From: Burkholderiaceae bacterium
GTDB taxonomy: Bacteria > Pseudomonadota > Gammaproteobacteria > Burkholderiales > Burkholderiaceae
Direction of reading: 5' to 3'
Assembly: GCA_021166835.1 (NCBI GenBank)
Contig: JAJPEN010000033.1
Location: forward strand, 87,575-151,574
Length of the DNA: 64,000 bases
Under the pieces are notes generated by a model. That model ran no database searches and was not told the origin of the DNA. It was given only the letters and a program-made list of their open reading frames with translations. This document shows positions 38,871 through 48,555 of the stretch, in pieces. The number at the start of each line of letters is the position of its first letter. Position 1 is the first letter of the stretch. The position numbers and the translations under genes were made by a program.

Positions 38871-40262
38871 ATGAAGCGCGCTCGGGGCGGGCCGGGTTCC
38901 GGCGGCACGGACGACGACGCGCATTCCGGCAAAGTCCGGCCGTCGCCGGCGCGCGTGCCGCAGACGCGCATCGGACGGCTGGCCAACGTGGCGCTGGCCG
39001 TGGGCGAACTGGCGCTGGCCGGGCTGGGCGAGGGTGCGCGTCGCGTGCTGGCCGACGGCAACGTCGCCTCGCTCGGCGCAGGCGCCTGGGTGTCGGCCGA
39101 CAACGCGCGGCGCCTCGCGGCCCGGCTCGCGCGGCTGCGCGGCGGCGCAATGAAGCTCGGGCAGATGATGTCGATGCAAGGGCCCGATCTGCTGCCGCCG
39201 GAGTTCGCGCAGGCGCTGGCGATCCTTCGCGCGCAGGCGGCGCCGATGCCGCCGGCGCAACTGCATCGCGTGCTCGGGCGGGAGTACGGCAAGGGCTGGC
39301 GCGCGCGCTTCGAGCGCTTCGACGAGCAGCCGATCGCCGCCGCATCGATCGGGCAGGTGCATCGAGCGCGCACCATCGACGGGCGCGAGCTCGCGCTGAA
39401 GATCCAGTATCCGGGCGTCGCCCGCTCGATTCGCGGCGACATCGACAACGTGGTGGCCCTGCTTCGGCTGCTGAAGCTGCTGCCGCGCGACGCGGACATC
39501 GACGCGCTCGCCCGCGAGGCAGTGCGGCAGTTGTCGCAGGAGGCCGATTACCTGGCCGAGGCCGCAGCGCTCGGGCGCTTCGCCGCGCTCGTTGCCGACG
39601 AGCCGCGCCTGTACGCGCCGCGCGCGCACGCCGACCTCACCACCAGCCGCGTTCTCGCGATGGACTTTGTCGACGGCGAGCCGCTCGACGCGCTCGCGCG
39701 GCCGGGGGTGACGCAGTCGGTTCGCAACGAAATCGGCACGCTGCTCGAACGACTCGTGTTTCGCGAGTTGTTCGAGTTCCGCACCATGCAGACGGACCCG
39801 AATTTCGCCAACTACCTTTGGCAGCCCGACCGCGGGCGCATCGTCCTGCTCGATTTCGGCTCGACGACCGATTTCGATGCCGACTTCGTCGCGGCCTACA
39901 CCCGCATAACGCAGGCGGCGATGAGCGGCGATCGCGACGCGGTTGCGCAGTACGCCATCGAGATCGGCTATGTCGATGCCGCCGATCCTGTGCCCCGCAT
40001 CGAGGCCACGGTCGACGTGATCCTGCTGGTCTGCGAACCATTGCGGCATCGCGGCCGCTATGACTTCGCCGCTTCGGACCTGCCGTCGCGCGCGGGGGCG
40101 CTCGGGTTGGACATCGGCATCCGCCAGGGATTGCTGCGCGTGCCGCCCGCGCAGACGATGTTCCTGCACCGAAAACTGATCGGCTCGTTCTTCCTGCTCG
40201 CTCACATCGGAGCGCGCGTGGACGTGCGCTCTCTCATGCTCGCGCTGCTGAAGCGGGCGTGA
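38871..40262 (+). CDS. ABC1/UbiB-family atypical kinase (AarF/ADCK-like)
   Basis: This 463-residue protein has the hallmark motifs of the ABC1 family: the KxGQ motif in GGAMKLGQMMSMQGPDLLPP, the Ala-rich loop in AAASIGQVHRART, the lysine in LALKIQYPGV, the substrate loop DPNFANYLW and the metal-binding LLDFGST. Members support ubiquinone synthesis or lipid homeostasis. It has no C-terminal membrane anchors typical of UbiB proper, so it may be a general AarF-domain kinase. It is divergent from the caspase operon; no link is evident. Confidence 0.9.
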   Translation: MKRARGGPGSGGTDDDAHSGKVRPSPARVPQTRIGRLANVALAVGELALAGLGEGARRVLADGNVASLGAGAWVSADNARRLAARLARLRGGAMKLGQMMSMQGPDLLPPEFAQALAILRAQAAPMPPAQLHRVLGREYGKGWRARFERFDEQPIAAASIGQVHRARTIDGRELALKIQYPGVARSIRGDIDNVVALLRLLKLLPRDADIDALAREAVRQLSQEADYLAEAAALGRFAALVADEPRLYAPRAHADLTTSRVLAMDFVDGEPLDALARPGVTQSVRNEIGTLLERLVFRELFEFRTMQTDPNFANYLWQPDRGRIVLLDFGSTTDFDADFVAAYTRITQAAMSGDRDAVAQYAIEIGYVDAADPVPRIEATVDVILLVCEPLRHRGRYDFAASDLPSRAGALGLDIGIRQGLLRVPPAQTMFLHRKLIGSFFLLAHIGARVDVRSLMLALLKRA

Positions 40263-40339
40263 ACAGCGTAGTGCGATCCGAAGGTGCGGGCACGCTGCTT
40301 GTAGCACCTGGCAGTCCATTGTTTCGACGGAGGCAGGTC

Positions 40340-40723
40340 ATGCCCGGACGCGAGAAACTTCCCGGCACGCTGAAGCGTTCGCCGCCGAAGGCGCAGCGCA
40401 CGTGGGCGAAGGCGCACGACAGCGCGGTCGATGAATACGGCGAGGGCGAGCGCGCGCATCGGGTCGCCTATGCGGCCCTGAAGCATTCGTTCGAGAAGCA
40501 GGGCGACCACTGGGTCCCGAAGGATCACAAGGGCCCGTCCGATCCGCGCGCCGAGAAGAGCGGCAAGGCAGCGCGCCGCGGCGAAGGCGAGAGCTTCGGC
40601 GGAGTCGATTACGAAGGCAGCACGCGCGACGAGTTGTATCGGCGCGCGCGAAAGCTCGACATTCCCGGGCGCTCCGGGATGAACAAGAAGGAACTCGCCC
40701 GCGCGATCGCCGGGCGGCAGTGA
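40340..40723 (+). CDS. ChaB family protein with C-terminal Rho-N-like/SAP motif
   Basis: This 127-residue basic protein begins with a ChaB domain (residues about 5–62: LPGTLKRSPPKAQRTWAKAH, then AHRVAYAALKHSFEKQGDHW). A Lys/Arg-rich linker leads to a helix–extended–helix motif with TRDELYRRARKLDIPGRSGM, like Rho-N or SAP nucleic-acid-binding motifs. The start at 40340 has a GGAGG-like site. Function of the family is poorly known; nucleic-acid binding is likely from the C-terminal part. Confidence 0.9.
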   Translation: MPGREKLPGTLKRSPPKAQRTWAKAHDSAVDEYGEGERAHRVAYAALKHSFEKQGDHWVPKDHKGPSDPRAEKSGKAARRGEGESFGGVDYEGSTRDELYRRARKLDIPGRSGMNKKELARAIAGRQ

Positions 40724-40754
40724 CCCGCTTTCCACGCGCCGCTCGCGCTTCGGC

Positions 40755-41594
40755 TCAGCGGCGCTGCAGGCGCCGGTACGCGTTGAAGTGCCGCACCGCC
40801 TGCTGCGCGTGGCCCAACTGGTCGTGCAGACGCGCGGCGTTGAAGTGCGCATCGGCCGATTTCGGCTCGAGCGCGAGGCAGCGCTCGTAGCTCTCGAGGG
40901 CGGCCTCGCGCTCGCCCAGATCCTCGAGTGCCACCGCGAGATTGAAGTGCAGCGAGCCCACGGCGGGCGAGCACCGCAGTCCTTCCCGGTAGACGGCCAC
41001 TGCGTCCGCGCTGCGGCCGAGGTCGCACAACAGCGCACCCAGGTTCAGCCTCGCGTCGGCGTGCGTGGGTTCGATGGCGAGCGTGCTGAGGTACGCCGCC
41101 TCCGCCTGCTCGGCACTGCCTTCGCTCTCCAGACGCTGCGCGCGGCGAAAATGCGTGTCGGCGTCATCTGCAGCGCGGCTTGCGCGCTGGCGATGCGCAA
41201 GCATGCGGATGCTTCCCGATGCACGGACGACGTCGAAGTCGATCAGCAGTTGCCCCGATTCGGGCTCCCATTGCACGTCGCCTTCGCGCACGGCCACGGT
41301 GCTGCCCACCGCGGTGACCCGCAGACCGCTCAGTGGAAGTTCCGCCGGAAGAGAGCGGCGCAACTGCCGGAGCGAGCGCAGGATCGTGCGCGGAGCGATT
41401 CTTTGTGTGCGCAGCGCCTGCGCGGTGCGCAGCAGCACGATGTCCCGGAAAGAGAAGCGCAACTCGTTGCGCGCGCCGCGCGACGGCGTGACGAAGCCGG
41501 CGCGCACGAGCGAGCGTGCGATGCCCGGCGAGATGCCGAGCATCGTCTCGAGGCTCTTCAACGTGTACGGCGCATCGTCCGGTTGCGTCGTCAC
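40755..41594 (-). CDS. MerR-like HTH plus TPR-repeat protein
   Basis: This 279-residue protein starts with a MerR-like winged helix (TLKSLETMLGISPGIARSLV and FSFRDIVLLRTAQALRTQRI). A middle region includes DVQWEPESGQLLIDFD. The C-terminal half has at least three tetratricopeptide repeats (AEAAYLSTLAIEPTHADARL, AVAVYREGLRCSPAVGSLHF, ALESYERCLALEPKSADAHF). Its GTG start overlaps the ku stop by four bases, so the two are co-translated. Such MerR/TPR proteins occur beside bacterial ku genes. A role in control or assembly of the end-joining system is inferred. Confidence 0.85.
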   Translation of the reverse strand: MTTQPDDAPYTLKSLETMLGISPGIARSLVRAGFVTPSRGARNELRFSFRDIVLLRTAQALRTQRIAPRTILRSLRQLRRSLPAELPLSGLRVTAVGSTVAVREGDVQWEPESGQLLIDFDVVRASGSIRMLAHRQRASRAADDADTHFRRAQRLESEGSAEQAEAAYLSTLAIEPTHADARLNLGALLCDLGRSADAVAVYREGLRCSPAVGSLHFNLAVALEDLGEREAALESYERCLALEPKSADAHFNAARLHDQLGHAQQAVRHFNAYRRLQRR

Positions 41595-42505
41595 TTCTTC
41601 GATCGCGCCCGGGCGCGCGCAGGCGGCTGCTCCTCCTGCGCGGTGGCGCGCCTGGGCGCCTTGCGGGCGCGTGCCGCAGGCGCGGCCTGCGGCTCGGCGT
41701 CCTGCTCGGCTGGTGCCCGCGCCCCGGACGCCTTCGCGCCCAGACTCGCGCGCAACGCCTGCATCAGATCGATCACCTGCGCGCCGGCCGTGGGGGTCGC
41801 CTCCTCCTGCACGACGATGCGCTTGCCGGCGATCTTCTCGTCGATGGCGGCGAGGATGCGCTTCTTCTCCTCGTCCTCGAACTCCCTCGGATCGTAGTGG
41901 TCGGTGGAGATCTGCTCGATCAGTTGCAGCGCGAGCTTCAGTTCGGCATCGGTGACCGCCGCCTTCTCGATGTCGAGGTCCTTCAGCGAGCGCACCTCGT
42001 CGGCGTAGAGCAGCTGTTGCAGCACCATGCCGTCTTCCGAAGGACGGATCTGCACGACGTATTGCTTGCCCTTCCACGCCCATTTCGCCAGCGCGCAGCG
42101 GCGGCTTTCGCGCATCGCCTTCACCAGCAGGCTGTACGGCTTCGCGCCGCGCTTGTCGGGCGCCAGGTAATACGCCTTGTCGTAGTAGATCGGGTCGACC
42201 GCCTTCTCCGGAATGAAGGCGACGATGTCGATCGTGTGGCTCGGGCTTTCCTGCAGCGCCTTCAACTCGTCGGGCGTGAAGGTGACGAAGCGGTCCTTCT
42301 CGAACTCGTAGCCCTTGATCAATTCGGAGCGATCGACGACCTGTTCGTCGCGCGCCGAAACGTATTGCTGCCGGACGCGCTGTCCTTCCGGCGTGAGCAG
42401 GTTGAAGCGGATGGCGGCCGAGCTCTCGGTGGCCGTGTACAGCTTCACCGGAATCGAGACGAGGCCGAAGGACAGCGACAGCGAAGCGATCGAGCGCGCA
42501 GCCAT
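41591..42505 (-). CDS. ku: Bacterial non-homologous end-joining protein Ku
   Basis: This 304-residue Ku protein binds DNA double-strand ends as a homodimer. Family features run from MAARSIASLSLSFGLVSIPV through FNLLTPEGQRVRQQY, a central YYLAPDKRGAKPYSLL, and LKLALQLIEQISTDHYDP near residue 200. The last 60 residues are a Lys/Arg/Ala-rich tail, as in bacterial Ku proteins that use it for DNA binding and ligase contact. AAGGAG precedes the ATG by seven bases. LigD, its usual partner, is not in the window. Confidence 0.96.
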   Translation of the reverse strand: MAARSIASLSLSFGLVSIPVKLYTATESSAAIRFNLLTPEGQRVRQQYVSARDEQVVDRSELIKGYEFEKDRFVTFTPDELKALQESPSHTIDIVAFIPEKAVDPIYYDKAYYLAPDKRGAKPYSLLVKAMRESRRCALAKWAWKGKQYVVQIRPSEDGMVLQQLLYADEVRSLKDLDIEKAAVTDAELKLALQLIEQISTDHYDPREFEDEEKKRILAAIDEKIAGKRIVVQEEATPTAGAQVIDLMQALRASLGAKASGARAPAEQDAEPQAAPAARARKAPRRATAQEEQPPARARARSKK

Positions 42506-42694
42506 GCGAGTCTCCTTGCCACCAGCGCAGGGCGCTGCGACGAGTATACGGTGCGTCAGGGAGGCAAGCGAAGTTCCCGGCTGGGCCACGCAAGCATGCA
42601 GGGGAGACCCCTTCGCCGGGAACGTCGACTCCGCGCCGGCCGGCGATCGGTCGGGGGACTCTTCGGCGGCCGGACGCCGCACCCGGGCCGCGCG

Positions 42695-42725
42695 GGCGAC
42701 GGCCCGCGTAGCGCGGGTCGCCGCC
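42695..42725. other. Strong stem-loop upstream of ku
   Basis: The arms 42695–42708 and 42712–42725 form a 14-bp hairpin with two G·U pairs around a TAG loop. It lies in the 267-base gap between the ku start and the SPW gene stop on the same strand. It shares the sequence GTAGCGCGGG and a following GCTACA with the inverted repeat near 6161, so it may belong to a dispersed repeat family or serve as a terminator for the SPW gene. Confidence 0.45.
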
Positions 42726-42772
42726 CCTCGAGCTACAGCATCAGCTCGGTGCTGTTTTCACTGCGTCGGTCG

Positions 42773-43144
42773 TTACTGCGTCGTCGCGTGACTCCACCAG
42801 CCGCCGATGCTTCGGTCGCTGCCCAGTTCCCACAGCGCGAGGATGAAGACGATCGCGCCCAGGACCCAGGCGCTCCAGGCGGCCGCGATCGACGTACCGA
42901 CGAAGCCAAGCACCCACGGCGAGATGAACAGCCAGGCGCCGAGGATGACGTTGACCCATTCTTTCCAGGCTCTCAGGTTCACCATCGCGGCGATGGCAAA
43001 GATGCCGATCAGGATGCCGAGCAGCACCGCATTGTCGGTGGCCCTGCCCGCGGTCGAGTAGCTGAGTACCCAAGGCGATATCAGCGACAGGATGCCGAGG
43101 ATGAGGTTCACCGGGTCTTGCCAATGTCTTGAAGAGTTGGACAT
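42773..43144 (-). CDS. SPW-repeat membrane protein
   Basis: This 123-residue protein has four hydrophobic segments arranged as two SPW repeats: LSLISPWVLSYSTA and AWLFISPWVLGFVGT. The SPW family is made of small predicted membrane proteins of unknown function. AAGGAGG lies just upstream of the start. It stands between ku and a divergent small charged-protein gene. Confidence 0.92.
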   Translation of the reverse strand: MSNSSRHWQDPVNLILGILSLISPWVLSYSTAGRATDNAVLLGILIGIFAIAAMVNLRAWKEWVNVILGAWLFISPWVLGFVGTSIAAAWSAWVLGAIVFILALWELGSDRSIGGWWSHATTQ

Positions 43145-43401
43145 GAATCGACCTCCTTGAAAATTCGGTCGCCTTGCGACCCGAGGCCAGATAGATGAGG
43201 GCGAACGGGCTCGCCATCAAGATGATTTGGTCGATGGGATCGCGAACAGGCGTCATTTGCTTCCACGGAATGTGTCGCAAATTTCGCACCCGGGAGCAGG
43301 GGCGCGCAGGCCGTCTTGCAACGCGACAGCGAGCGCATCTGGGCCGCGCGAGGGCATGACCGTTGCTGCGAATCGGTGTCACCGTTCGGAGAGCGAAAGT
43401 C

Positions 43402-43674
43402 ATGAGCAACAACGAGAGCAAGTCGAACCAGGCGCTGGGGCGTCACGAGCCGCGCCACCCGGATGACGTGCTGCCGCAGGACGATGCGGCGCGCGAGCAG
43501 CAGGCCAAGGACAAGTCGGCGCGCAGCGCGAGGCGCGACGCCGAGCGCGAAAGGCCCGACGCCAGGCCCGGGCGCGAATACCAGGGGAGCGGCGTGATGA
43601 ACGAACACCAGCGTTACGGGAGTTCGGCGCGCCCGGAGGACCTAACCCAGGCCGAGCGCGACGAGCGGAAATAG
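43402..43674 (+). CDS. Small charged hypothetical protein
   Basis: This 90-residue protein is very hydrophilic, rich in Arg, Asp, Glu, Gln and Ser, and probably disordered. It includes HPDDVLPQDDAAREQQAKDK and ends QAERDERK. No family is recognised. GGAGAG precedes the ATG at 43402 by eight bases, which is why it is preferred over an in-frame start 13 codons earlier. Its neighbours (SPW, ChaB, DUF4148, OsmC) suggest a stress-induced set. Confidence 0.6.
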   Translation: MSNNESKSNQALGRHEPRHPDDVLPQDDAAREQQAKDKSARSARRDAERERPDARPGREYQGSGVMNEHQRYGSSARPEDLTQAERDERK

Positions 43675-43803
43675 CGGCGCGAACGAAGCGGGGAACAAGC
43701 GGGGAACATTTCGCTCGCTGACTCGTTCCAATGAGCAGGGCAGCGACTTTCCTGCCTCGCGGCTCGCAACGGAGTCGCCATGCTCATCGAAGGAGTTTTC
43801 GTG

Positions 43804-44124
43804 ATGAAAGAACTTTACGCTTCCCTCGCCGCAGTCTCGCTCGTGGTCCTGGCTGTGCCTGCATTTGCCGACGAGGCGCGTTTCGTCGACAACCAGATCG
43901 GTTATCAGGTCGTGGTCACGCCGGGCGAGCTCACGCGCGCGCAGGTGATCGCCGAGCTCGAGCAGGCGCAGCGCAGCGGCGAACTCGCCTCCAGCCACGA
44001 GTTCGCGCAGCCGCTACACCTCGCGCCGTCGGCGAAGTCGCGCCAGCAGGTTCAACGCGAAGCTGCGCAGGTCAGCGCACGCGAGCGCACGGCGCAGAAC
44101 GCGCTGTACGGACCGAATGCGTGA
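43804..44124 (+). CDS. DUF4148 periplasmic protein
   Basis: This 106-residue protein has a cleavable signal peptide (MKELYASLAAVSLVVLAVPA, cut near AFA–DE). The mature part carries the DUF4148 pattern LTRAQVIAELEQAQRSGEL. Such small periplasmic proteins are common in Burkholderiales and of unknown function. AAGGAG stands nine bases before the ATG at 43804; a GTG one codon earlier is possible. Confidence 0.85.
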   Translation: MKELYASLAAVSLVVLAVPAFADEARFVDNQIGYQVVVTPGELTRAQVIAELEQAQRSGELASSHEFAQPLHLAPSAKSRQQVQREAAQVSARERTAQNALYGPNA

Positions 44125-44412
44125 TCGACGGTGCGGCCGGTGATCGCACGCCCACTCGCCCGCGGAAGCGAAGCGGCGGGCGTCGCGGTCCGTCGAGCCG
44201 CGTCTCCGCGGACGTTGCTCGACAGTCTGCTGCCTGCGCCTGCTGCGCGATCGGGAGGTAAAGACGATCGAACGTGAATATGCTTAAGCGTCGATGCATC
44301 TTTGATTCAACGAGCGTTGCGTTGCCTTTAGCATCGTCGTCGTCGCGAATGGCGAATCGGGTGGACGCCCGAGCGCCGTTTCGCCCGTTCACCGCCATGA
44401 AGGAAAGACGTG
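44125..44412. other. Intergenic region before osmC-like gene
   Basis: These 288 bases hold a GC-rich hairpin near 44160–44185 (CCCGC...GCGGG) and a less GC-rich patch at about 44267–44335. TTGATT and CTTTAGCAT in that patch may be promoter parts for the OsmC gene. No open frame or RNA gene was recognised. Confidence 0.3.
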
Positions 44413-44910
44413 ATGACGACGTACTCGAAACTGTTTGCCGATACCCGCGCGGCGTTGACCGCCGAGGGCGCCGACCCCGGCGCGCTGTTCAGCGTGACCA
44501 GCCAGGAGAAGGACGGACTGAACCGGACCGTACGGATTCGCGGTTTCTCGATCGAGGTGGACGAACCGCCCGCGCTCGGCGGCAACGACAAGGCGCCGAA
44601 CCCCGTCGAGTATGCATTGGCAGCGCTGGCGACGTGCCAGGAGATCACCTACCGATTGCACGCGGATGCGCTCGGCATTCCGCTCGACGACGTGTCGGTG
44701 ACGCTCGAAGGCGATCTCGACCTTCGCGGTTTCTTCGGCGCCGCGCCGGGCGTTCGCCCCGGTTTCCAGAAGATCACCGGATCGGTGCGTTTCGACAGCA
44801 CCGCATCGGCGGACGAACTCGCGCGCCTCAAGGAGATCGTCGACGCGCACTGCCCGGTCCTGGACCTGTTCAGCAACGCCACGCCGGTGCGAATCGCGAT
44901 CGCTGCGTGA
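44413..44910 (+). CDS. OsmC/Ohr family protein
   Basis: This 165-residue protein has the OsmC fold. PPALGGNDKAPNPVEYALAA leads into the helix with the resolving position in LATCQEITYRLHADA, and the peroxidatic-type cysteine is in DAHCPVLDLFSNATPV. OsmC/Ohr proteins reduce organic hydroperoxides with thiols. AAGGAAAG precedes the ATG at 44413. Confidence 0.9.
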   Translation: MTTYSKLFADTRAALTAEGADPGALFSVTSQEKDGLNRTVRIRGFSIEVDEPPALGGNDKAPNPVEYALAALATCQEITYRLHADALGIPLDDVSVTLEGDLDLRGFFGAAPGVRPGFQKITGSVRFDSTASADELARLKEIVDAHCPVLDLFSNATPVRIAIAA

Positions 44911-44942
44911 GCGCGCTCCCCTGGCGAGGTCCGGTGGCTTTC

Positions 44943-45017
44943 TGGTGGGCGGTACTGGGATCGAACCAGTGACTTCCACCGTGTGAAGGTGGCACTCTAC
45001 CGCTGAGTTAACCGCCC
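44943..45017 (-). tRNA. tRNA-Val (anticodon CAC)
   Basis: Read on the minus strand, the 75 bases fold as a complete tRNA with the 3' CCA encoded. The acceptor arm pairs GGGCGGT with ACCGCCC, the D-arm holds AGCGGTAGA, the anticodon stem CCACC/GGTGG encloses TTCACAC, giving anticodon CAC (valine), and the T-loop is GGTTCGATCCC. Confidence 0.95.
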
Positions 45018-45063
45018 GGGAGAGGAGGCGAAATTGTAAGCAGTTTCGCCGGGTGCGCCAAAC

Positions 45064-45657
45064 TCAGCGTCGGCGCTCCCAGACGATGCACCGGTTGTTG
45101 GCCGGCATCGCCCGATCTTCCACGAGTTCGAAGCCGGCGGCCCGGGCGAGCGCGTCGACCTGCTCGAAGTCGCGCAGCCCACGCTGTGCGTCTTCGCTGC
45201 GCAGCCAGCGATCGAACTGCGCGTTGCTGTCGCTCGTCGCGTGCCCGTCGTAGTTGAAGGGGCCGTACACGACGAGACGCGCATCTTCCGTAGTGATGTC
45301 CGGCAGCACCGAGAACAGGCGCTCGACTTCCTCCCAACTCATGATGTGCAGCGTGTTCGCGGTGAAGACGCCGTCGAAGCCGTGTGCGGGCGGCTCGTCG
45401 CGCACGTTCCACGCAATCGGCGCCGGCGTGTTCGGCAGCCCGAATTCGTCGAGCCAGGTGCTTATGCCGGAAAGATTCTCCTCGACGTCGCTCGCCTGCC
45501 ATTCGAGGTGCGGCAGTGCGTCGGCGAAGTGCACTGCGTGCTGTCCGGTGCCGCTGCCGACTTCGAGGACGCGGCCGCGATCGCCGAAATGCTGATGCAG
45601 CACGCCGAGAATCGGTTCGCGATTGCGCTCGCACGCGAGGGAGAAGGGCTTGTCCAT
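45064..45657 (-). CDS. DUF938 SAM-dependent methyltransferase-like protein
   Basis: This 197-residue protein matches the DUF938 class: [20 protein letters not shown], then motif [52 protein letters not shown] and [20 protein letters not shown]. Its SAM-binding fold is clear but the substrate is unknown. The ATG at 45657 is the first start fitting the family N-terminus. It faces gltX divergently. Confidence 0.9.
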   Translation of the reverse strand: MDKPFSLACERNREPILGVLHQHFGDRGRVLEVGSGTGQHAVHFADALPHLEWQASDVEENLSGISTWLDEFGLPNTPAPIAWNVRDEPPAHGFDGVFTANTLHIMSWEEVERLFSVLPDITTEDARLVVYGPFNYDGHATSDSNAQFDRWLRSEDAQRGLRDFEQVDALARAAGFELVEDRAMPANNRCIVWERRR

Positions 45658-45822
45658 TCGCGCACGATACTGAAATCGGTGCCGGGGCTCGTTGTGCGCG
45701 TTCTCGTGCGCAGCGGCGCGGGAGGTGGCCGGGCGCTTTTCGCCTGCGCCGGTCGGTCGGGGCCTGCGGGCGCTCACGTAGAATCGGACGTCTCCCGCAG
45801 CCCCCGAGGCACGCTCCGCGCG

Positions 45823-47220
45823 ATGGTCCGCACGCGTTTCGCTCCCAGTCCCACCGGCTTCCTGCACATCGGGGGCGCGCGCACGGCGCTGTTCGCCTGG
45901 GCCTACGCGCGCCACTTCGGCGGCACCTTCGTCCTGCGCATCGAGGACACCGATCTGGAGCGCTCGACGCCCCAGGCCACGCAGGCGATCCTCGACGGCA
46001 TGCGCTGGCTGGGGCTCGATGCGGACGAGGGACCGTACTACCAGACGCAGCGGATGGATCGCTATCGCGCAGTGATTGCGCAAATGCTCGGGAACGGCAC
46101 TGCGTATCGCTGCTGGTGCACGCGCGAGGAACTCGATGCGATGCGTGCCGCGCAGGAGGCGAAGGGCCTGAAGCCGCGCTACGACGGGCGCTGGCGTCCC
46201 GAGCCGGGTCGCACGCTGCCCGAGCCGCCGGCCGGCGTCGACCCGGTGGTGCGCTTTCGCAATCCGCTCGACGGCTCAACCGGCTGGAACGACCTCGTCA
46301 AGGGTCCGATCGCCTTCGACAACGCCGAACTCGACGACCTGATCATCGCGCGCTCCGACGGCACGCCGACCTACAACTTCTGCGTCGTCGTCGACGACCG
46401 CGACATGCGGATCACGCACGTGCTGCGCGGCGACGACCACGTGAACAACACGCCGCGGCAGATCAACATCCTGCGCGCGCTCGGCGCGCCGGTGCCCGAG
46501 TACGGGCACCTGCCGATGATCCACGGTCCCGACGGGCAGAAGCTGTCGAAGCGCCACGGCGCGGTGTCGGTCATGCAGTACGACGACGACGGCTACCTTC
46601 CCGACGCGGTCGTCAACTATCTCGCGCGGCTGGGCTGGAGCCACGGCGACGAGGAAATCTTCTCGCGCGAGCAACTGCTGCAGTGGTTCGACGGCTCGCA
46701 CATCAGCCGCTCGCCGTCGCGTTTCGACTTCGACAAGCTGCGCTGGCTGAATGCGCATTACCTGAAAGCGACGTCGGACGAGGACCTCGCCGTGCTCGTG
46801 CGGCCCCGTCTCGAGGCGGCAGGCGTCTCGATCGAGGCCGGCGCCGCCGACCTCGCGCTCGTCTGCGCGTTGCTGAAGGAGCGGGCGCAGACCTTGAACG
46901 AACTGGCGATGCAGGCGCGAATGTTCTACGCGCAGCCAGCGATCGGCGACGACGATCGCGCGCGTCACCTCGATTCCGCGCCGCCCGCGCTGGCGGCGGC
47001 GCTCGGCAGTCTGGCTTCGAGGCTGGAATCGTCCGACTGGACGCCCGCGGCGATCGGAGCGTCGCTGAAGGCGACGCTGGCCGAGCACGGACTGAAGATG
47101 CCGCAACTGGCGGTGCCGGTGCGGCTGCTCGTGTTCGGCGTAGCGCAGACGCCCTCGGTAGACGCGATGCTCGCCGCGATGCCGCGGCCGACCGTCCTGG
47201 CAAGGCTGCGCGGCGACTGA
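45823..47220 (+). CDS. gltX: Glutamate–tRNA ligase
   Basis: This 465-residue class I synthetase charges tRNA-Glu. It has the HIGH-type motif in [32 protein letters not shown], the KMSKS-type motif in [14 protein letters not shown], and the C-terminal anticodon-binding domain of the bacterial enzyme. A CWC pair in [13 protein letters not shown] recalls the partial zinc site of some GltX. The ATG at 45823 is used. Confidence 0.97.
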   Translation: MVRTRFAPSPTGFLHIGGARTALFAWAYARHFGGTFVLRIEDTDLERSTPQATQAILDGMRWLGLDADEGPYYQTQRMDRYRAVIAQMLGNGTAYRCWCTREELDAMRAAQEAKGLKPRYDGRWRPEPGRTLPEPPAGVDPVVRFRNPLDGSTGWNDLVKGPIAFDNAELDDLIIARSDGTPTYNFCVVVDDRDMRITHVLRGDDHVNNTPRQINILRALGAPVPEYGHLPMIHGPDGQKLSKRHGAVSVMQYDDDGYLPDAVVNYLARLGWSHGDEEIFSREQLLQWFDGSHISRSPSRFDFDKLRWLNAHYLKATSDEDLAVLVRPRLEAAGVSIEAGAADLALVCALLKERAQTLNELAMQARMFYAQPAIGDDDRARHLDSAPPALAAALGSLASRLESSDWTPAAIGASLKATLAEHGLKMPQLAVPVRLLVFGVAQTPSVDAMLAAMPRPTVLARLRGD

Positions 47221-47382
47221 GGCTCCGACATGTACATGGTCCCGCCCGGCTTCCGGCTTTCCGCCGCGCGCGCTCGATCGGCGCTACGCTCGTCACGAAC
47301 CAGATTGGGGAGTTCGAGCGCGTGGAGGGCCTGCGCGTGACGAACGGGGCGCGCTGACCCGATTTCTCTCGAGGAAACAACC

Positions 47383-48507
47383 TTGTCCGGCAGCAGCTTC
47401 GGCCACGTCTTTCGAGTCACCACCTTCGGCGAGTCGCACGGCCCGGCGATCGGCTGCATCGTCGACGGCTGCCCGCCGGGGCTCGTGCTGTCCGAGGCCG
47501 ACATCCAGCCCGAACTCGATCGCCGCCGCCCCGGCACCTCGCGGCACGTCACGCAACGGCGTGAATCCGACCGCGTCGAGATCCTGTCGGGCGTCTTCGA
47601 AGGGCGCACCACCGGCACGCCGATCGCGCTGGCGATCCGCAACGAGGACGCGCGCAGCAGCGATTACGCGGAGATCGCGCGCACCTTCCGACCCGGGCAC
47701 GCCGATTACGCGTACTGGCAGAAATACGGCATTCGCGATCCGCGCGGCGGCGGGCGCTCGTCGGCGCGCCTCACGGCGCCGGCAGTCGCCGCCGCTGCCA
47801 TTGCGAAGAAGTGGCTGCACGAACGCTACGGCACGCGCATCCGCGGTTGCATGACGCAACTCGGCGAGATCGCCATTCCGGTCAACGACTGGAACGAGGT
47901 GGCGAACAACGCGTTCTTCGCTGCCGACGCGGCCGTCGTCGCGCAACTCGAGCGCTACATGGACGACCTGCGCAAGGCGGGTGATTCCTGCGGCGCGCGT
48001 GTGCGCGTCGTCGCCGAAGGTGTCCCCGTGGGGCTCGGCGAGCCGCTCTACGACAAGCTCGACGCCGACATCGCCTACGCGATGATGGGCATCAACGCGG
48101 TCAAGGGCGTCGAGATCGGCGCCGGATTCCGCTGCGTCACGCAAAAGGGCAGCGAGCACGGCGACGAGCTCACGCCGGACGGCTTCGCGACGAACAATGC
48201 CGGCGGCGTGCTGGGCGGCATTTCCACCGGCCAGCCGATCGTCGTCGAACTGGCGATCAAGCCGACCTCCAGCATCCGCCTGCCGCGGCGATCGATCGAT
48301 CTGGACGGCGCGCTCACTACCGTGCAGACGCATGGAAGACACGACCCCTGCGTCGGCATCCGGGCCGCTCCGATCGCGGAGGCGATGCTCGCGCTCGTGC
48401 TGATCGACCACGCGTTGCGCGATCGCGGGCAGAATGCCGACGTCGCCGTCGGCACGCCGCGCATCGGCGGCGCGCCGCGCAGTACCGGTGGCCGTGCGGG
48501 CAAGTGA
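47383..48507 (+). CDS. aroC: Chorismate synthase
   Basis: This 374-residue enzyme makes chorismate from EPSP with reduced FMN, the last step of the shikimate path feeding the trp genes further right. Family features: [52 protein letters not shown], and [15 protein letters not shown]. The start is a TTG at 47383, directly before SGSSFGHVF, with GAGGAA nine bases upstream; no other start fits. Confidence 0.96.
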   Translation: MSGSSFGHVFRVTTFGESHGPAIGCIVDGCPPGLVLSEADIQPELDRRRPGTSRHVTQRRESDRVEILSGVFEGRTTGTPIALAIRNEDARSSDYAEIARTFRPGHADYAYWQKYGIRDPRGGGRSSARLTAPAVAAAAIAKKWLHERYGTRIRGCMTQLGEIAIPVNDWNEVANNAFFAADAAVVAQLERYMDDLRKAGDSCGARVRVVAEGVPVGLGEPLYDKLDADIAYAMMGINAVKGVEIGAGFRCVTQKGSEHGDELTPDGFATNNAGGVLGGISTGQPIVVELAIKPTSSIRLPRRSIDLDGALTTVQTHGRHDPCVGIRAAPIAEAMLALVLIDHALRDRGQNADVAVGTPRIGGAPRSTGGRAGK

Positions 48508-48555
48508 GTTGCTCGCGTTGCGGACCGCCGACGTTTCGACAACGAGCCCGTGACC

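Noticed and set aside
47221..47382. Small gene between gltX and aroC
   Set aside because: The only ATG frame is 36 codons without ribosome site or recognisable feature.
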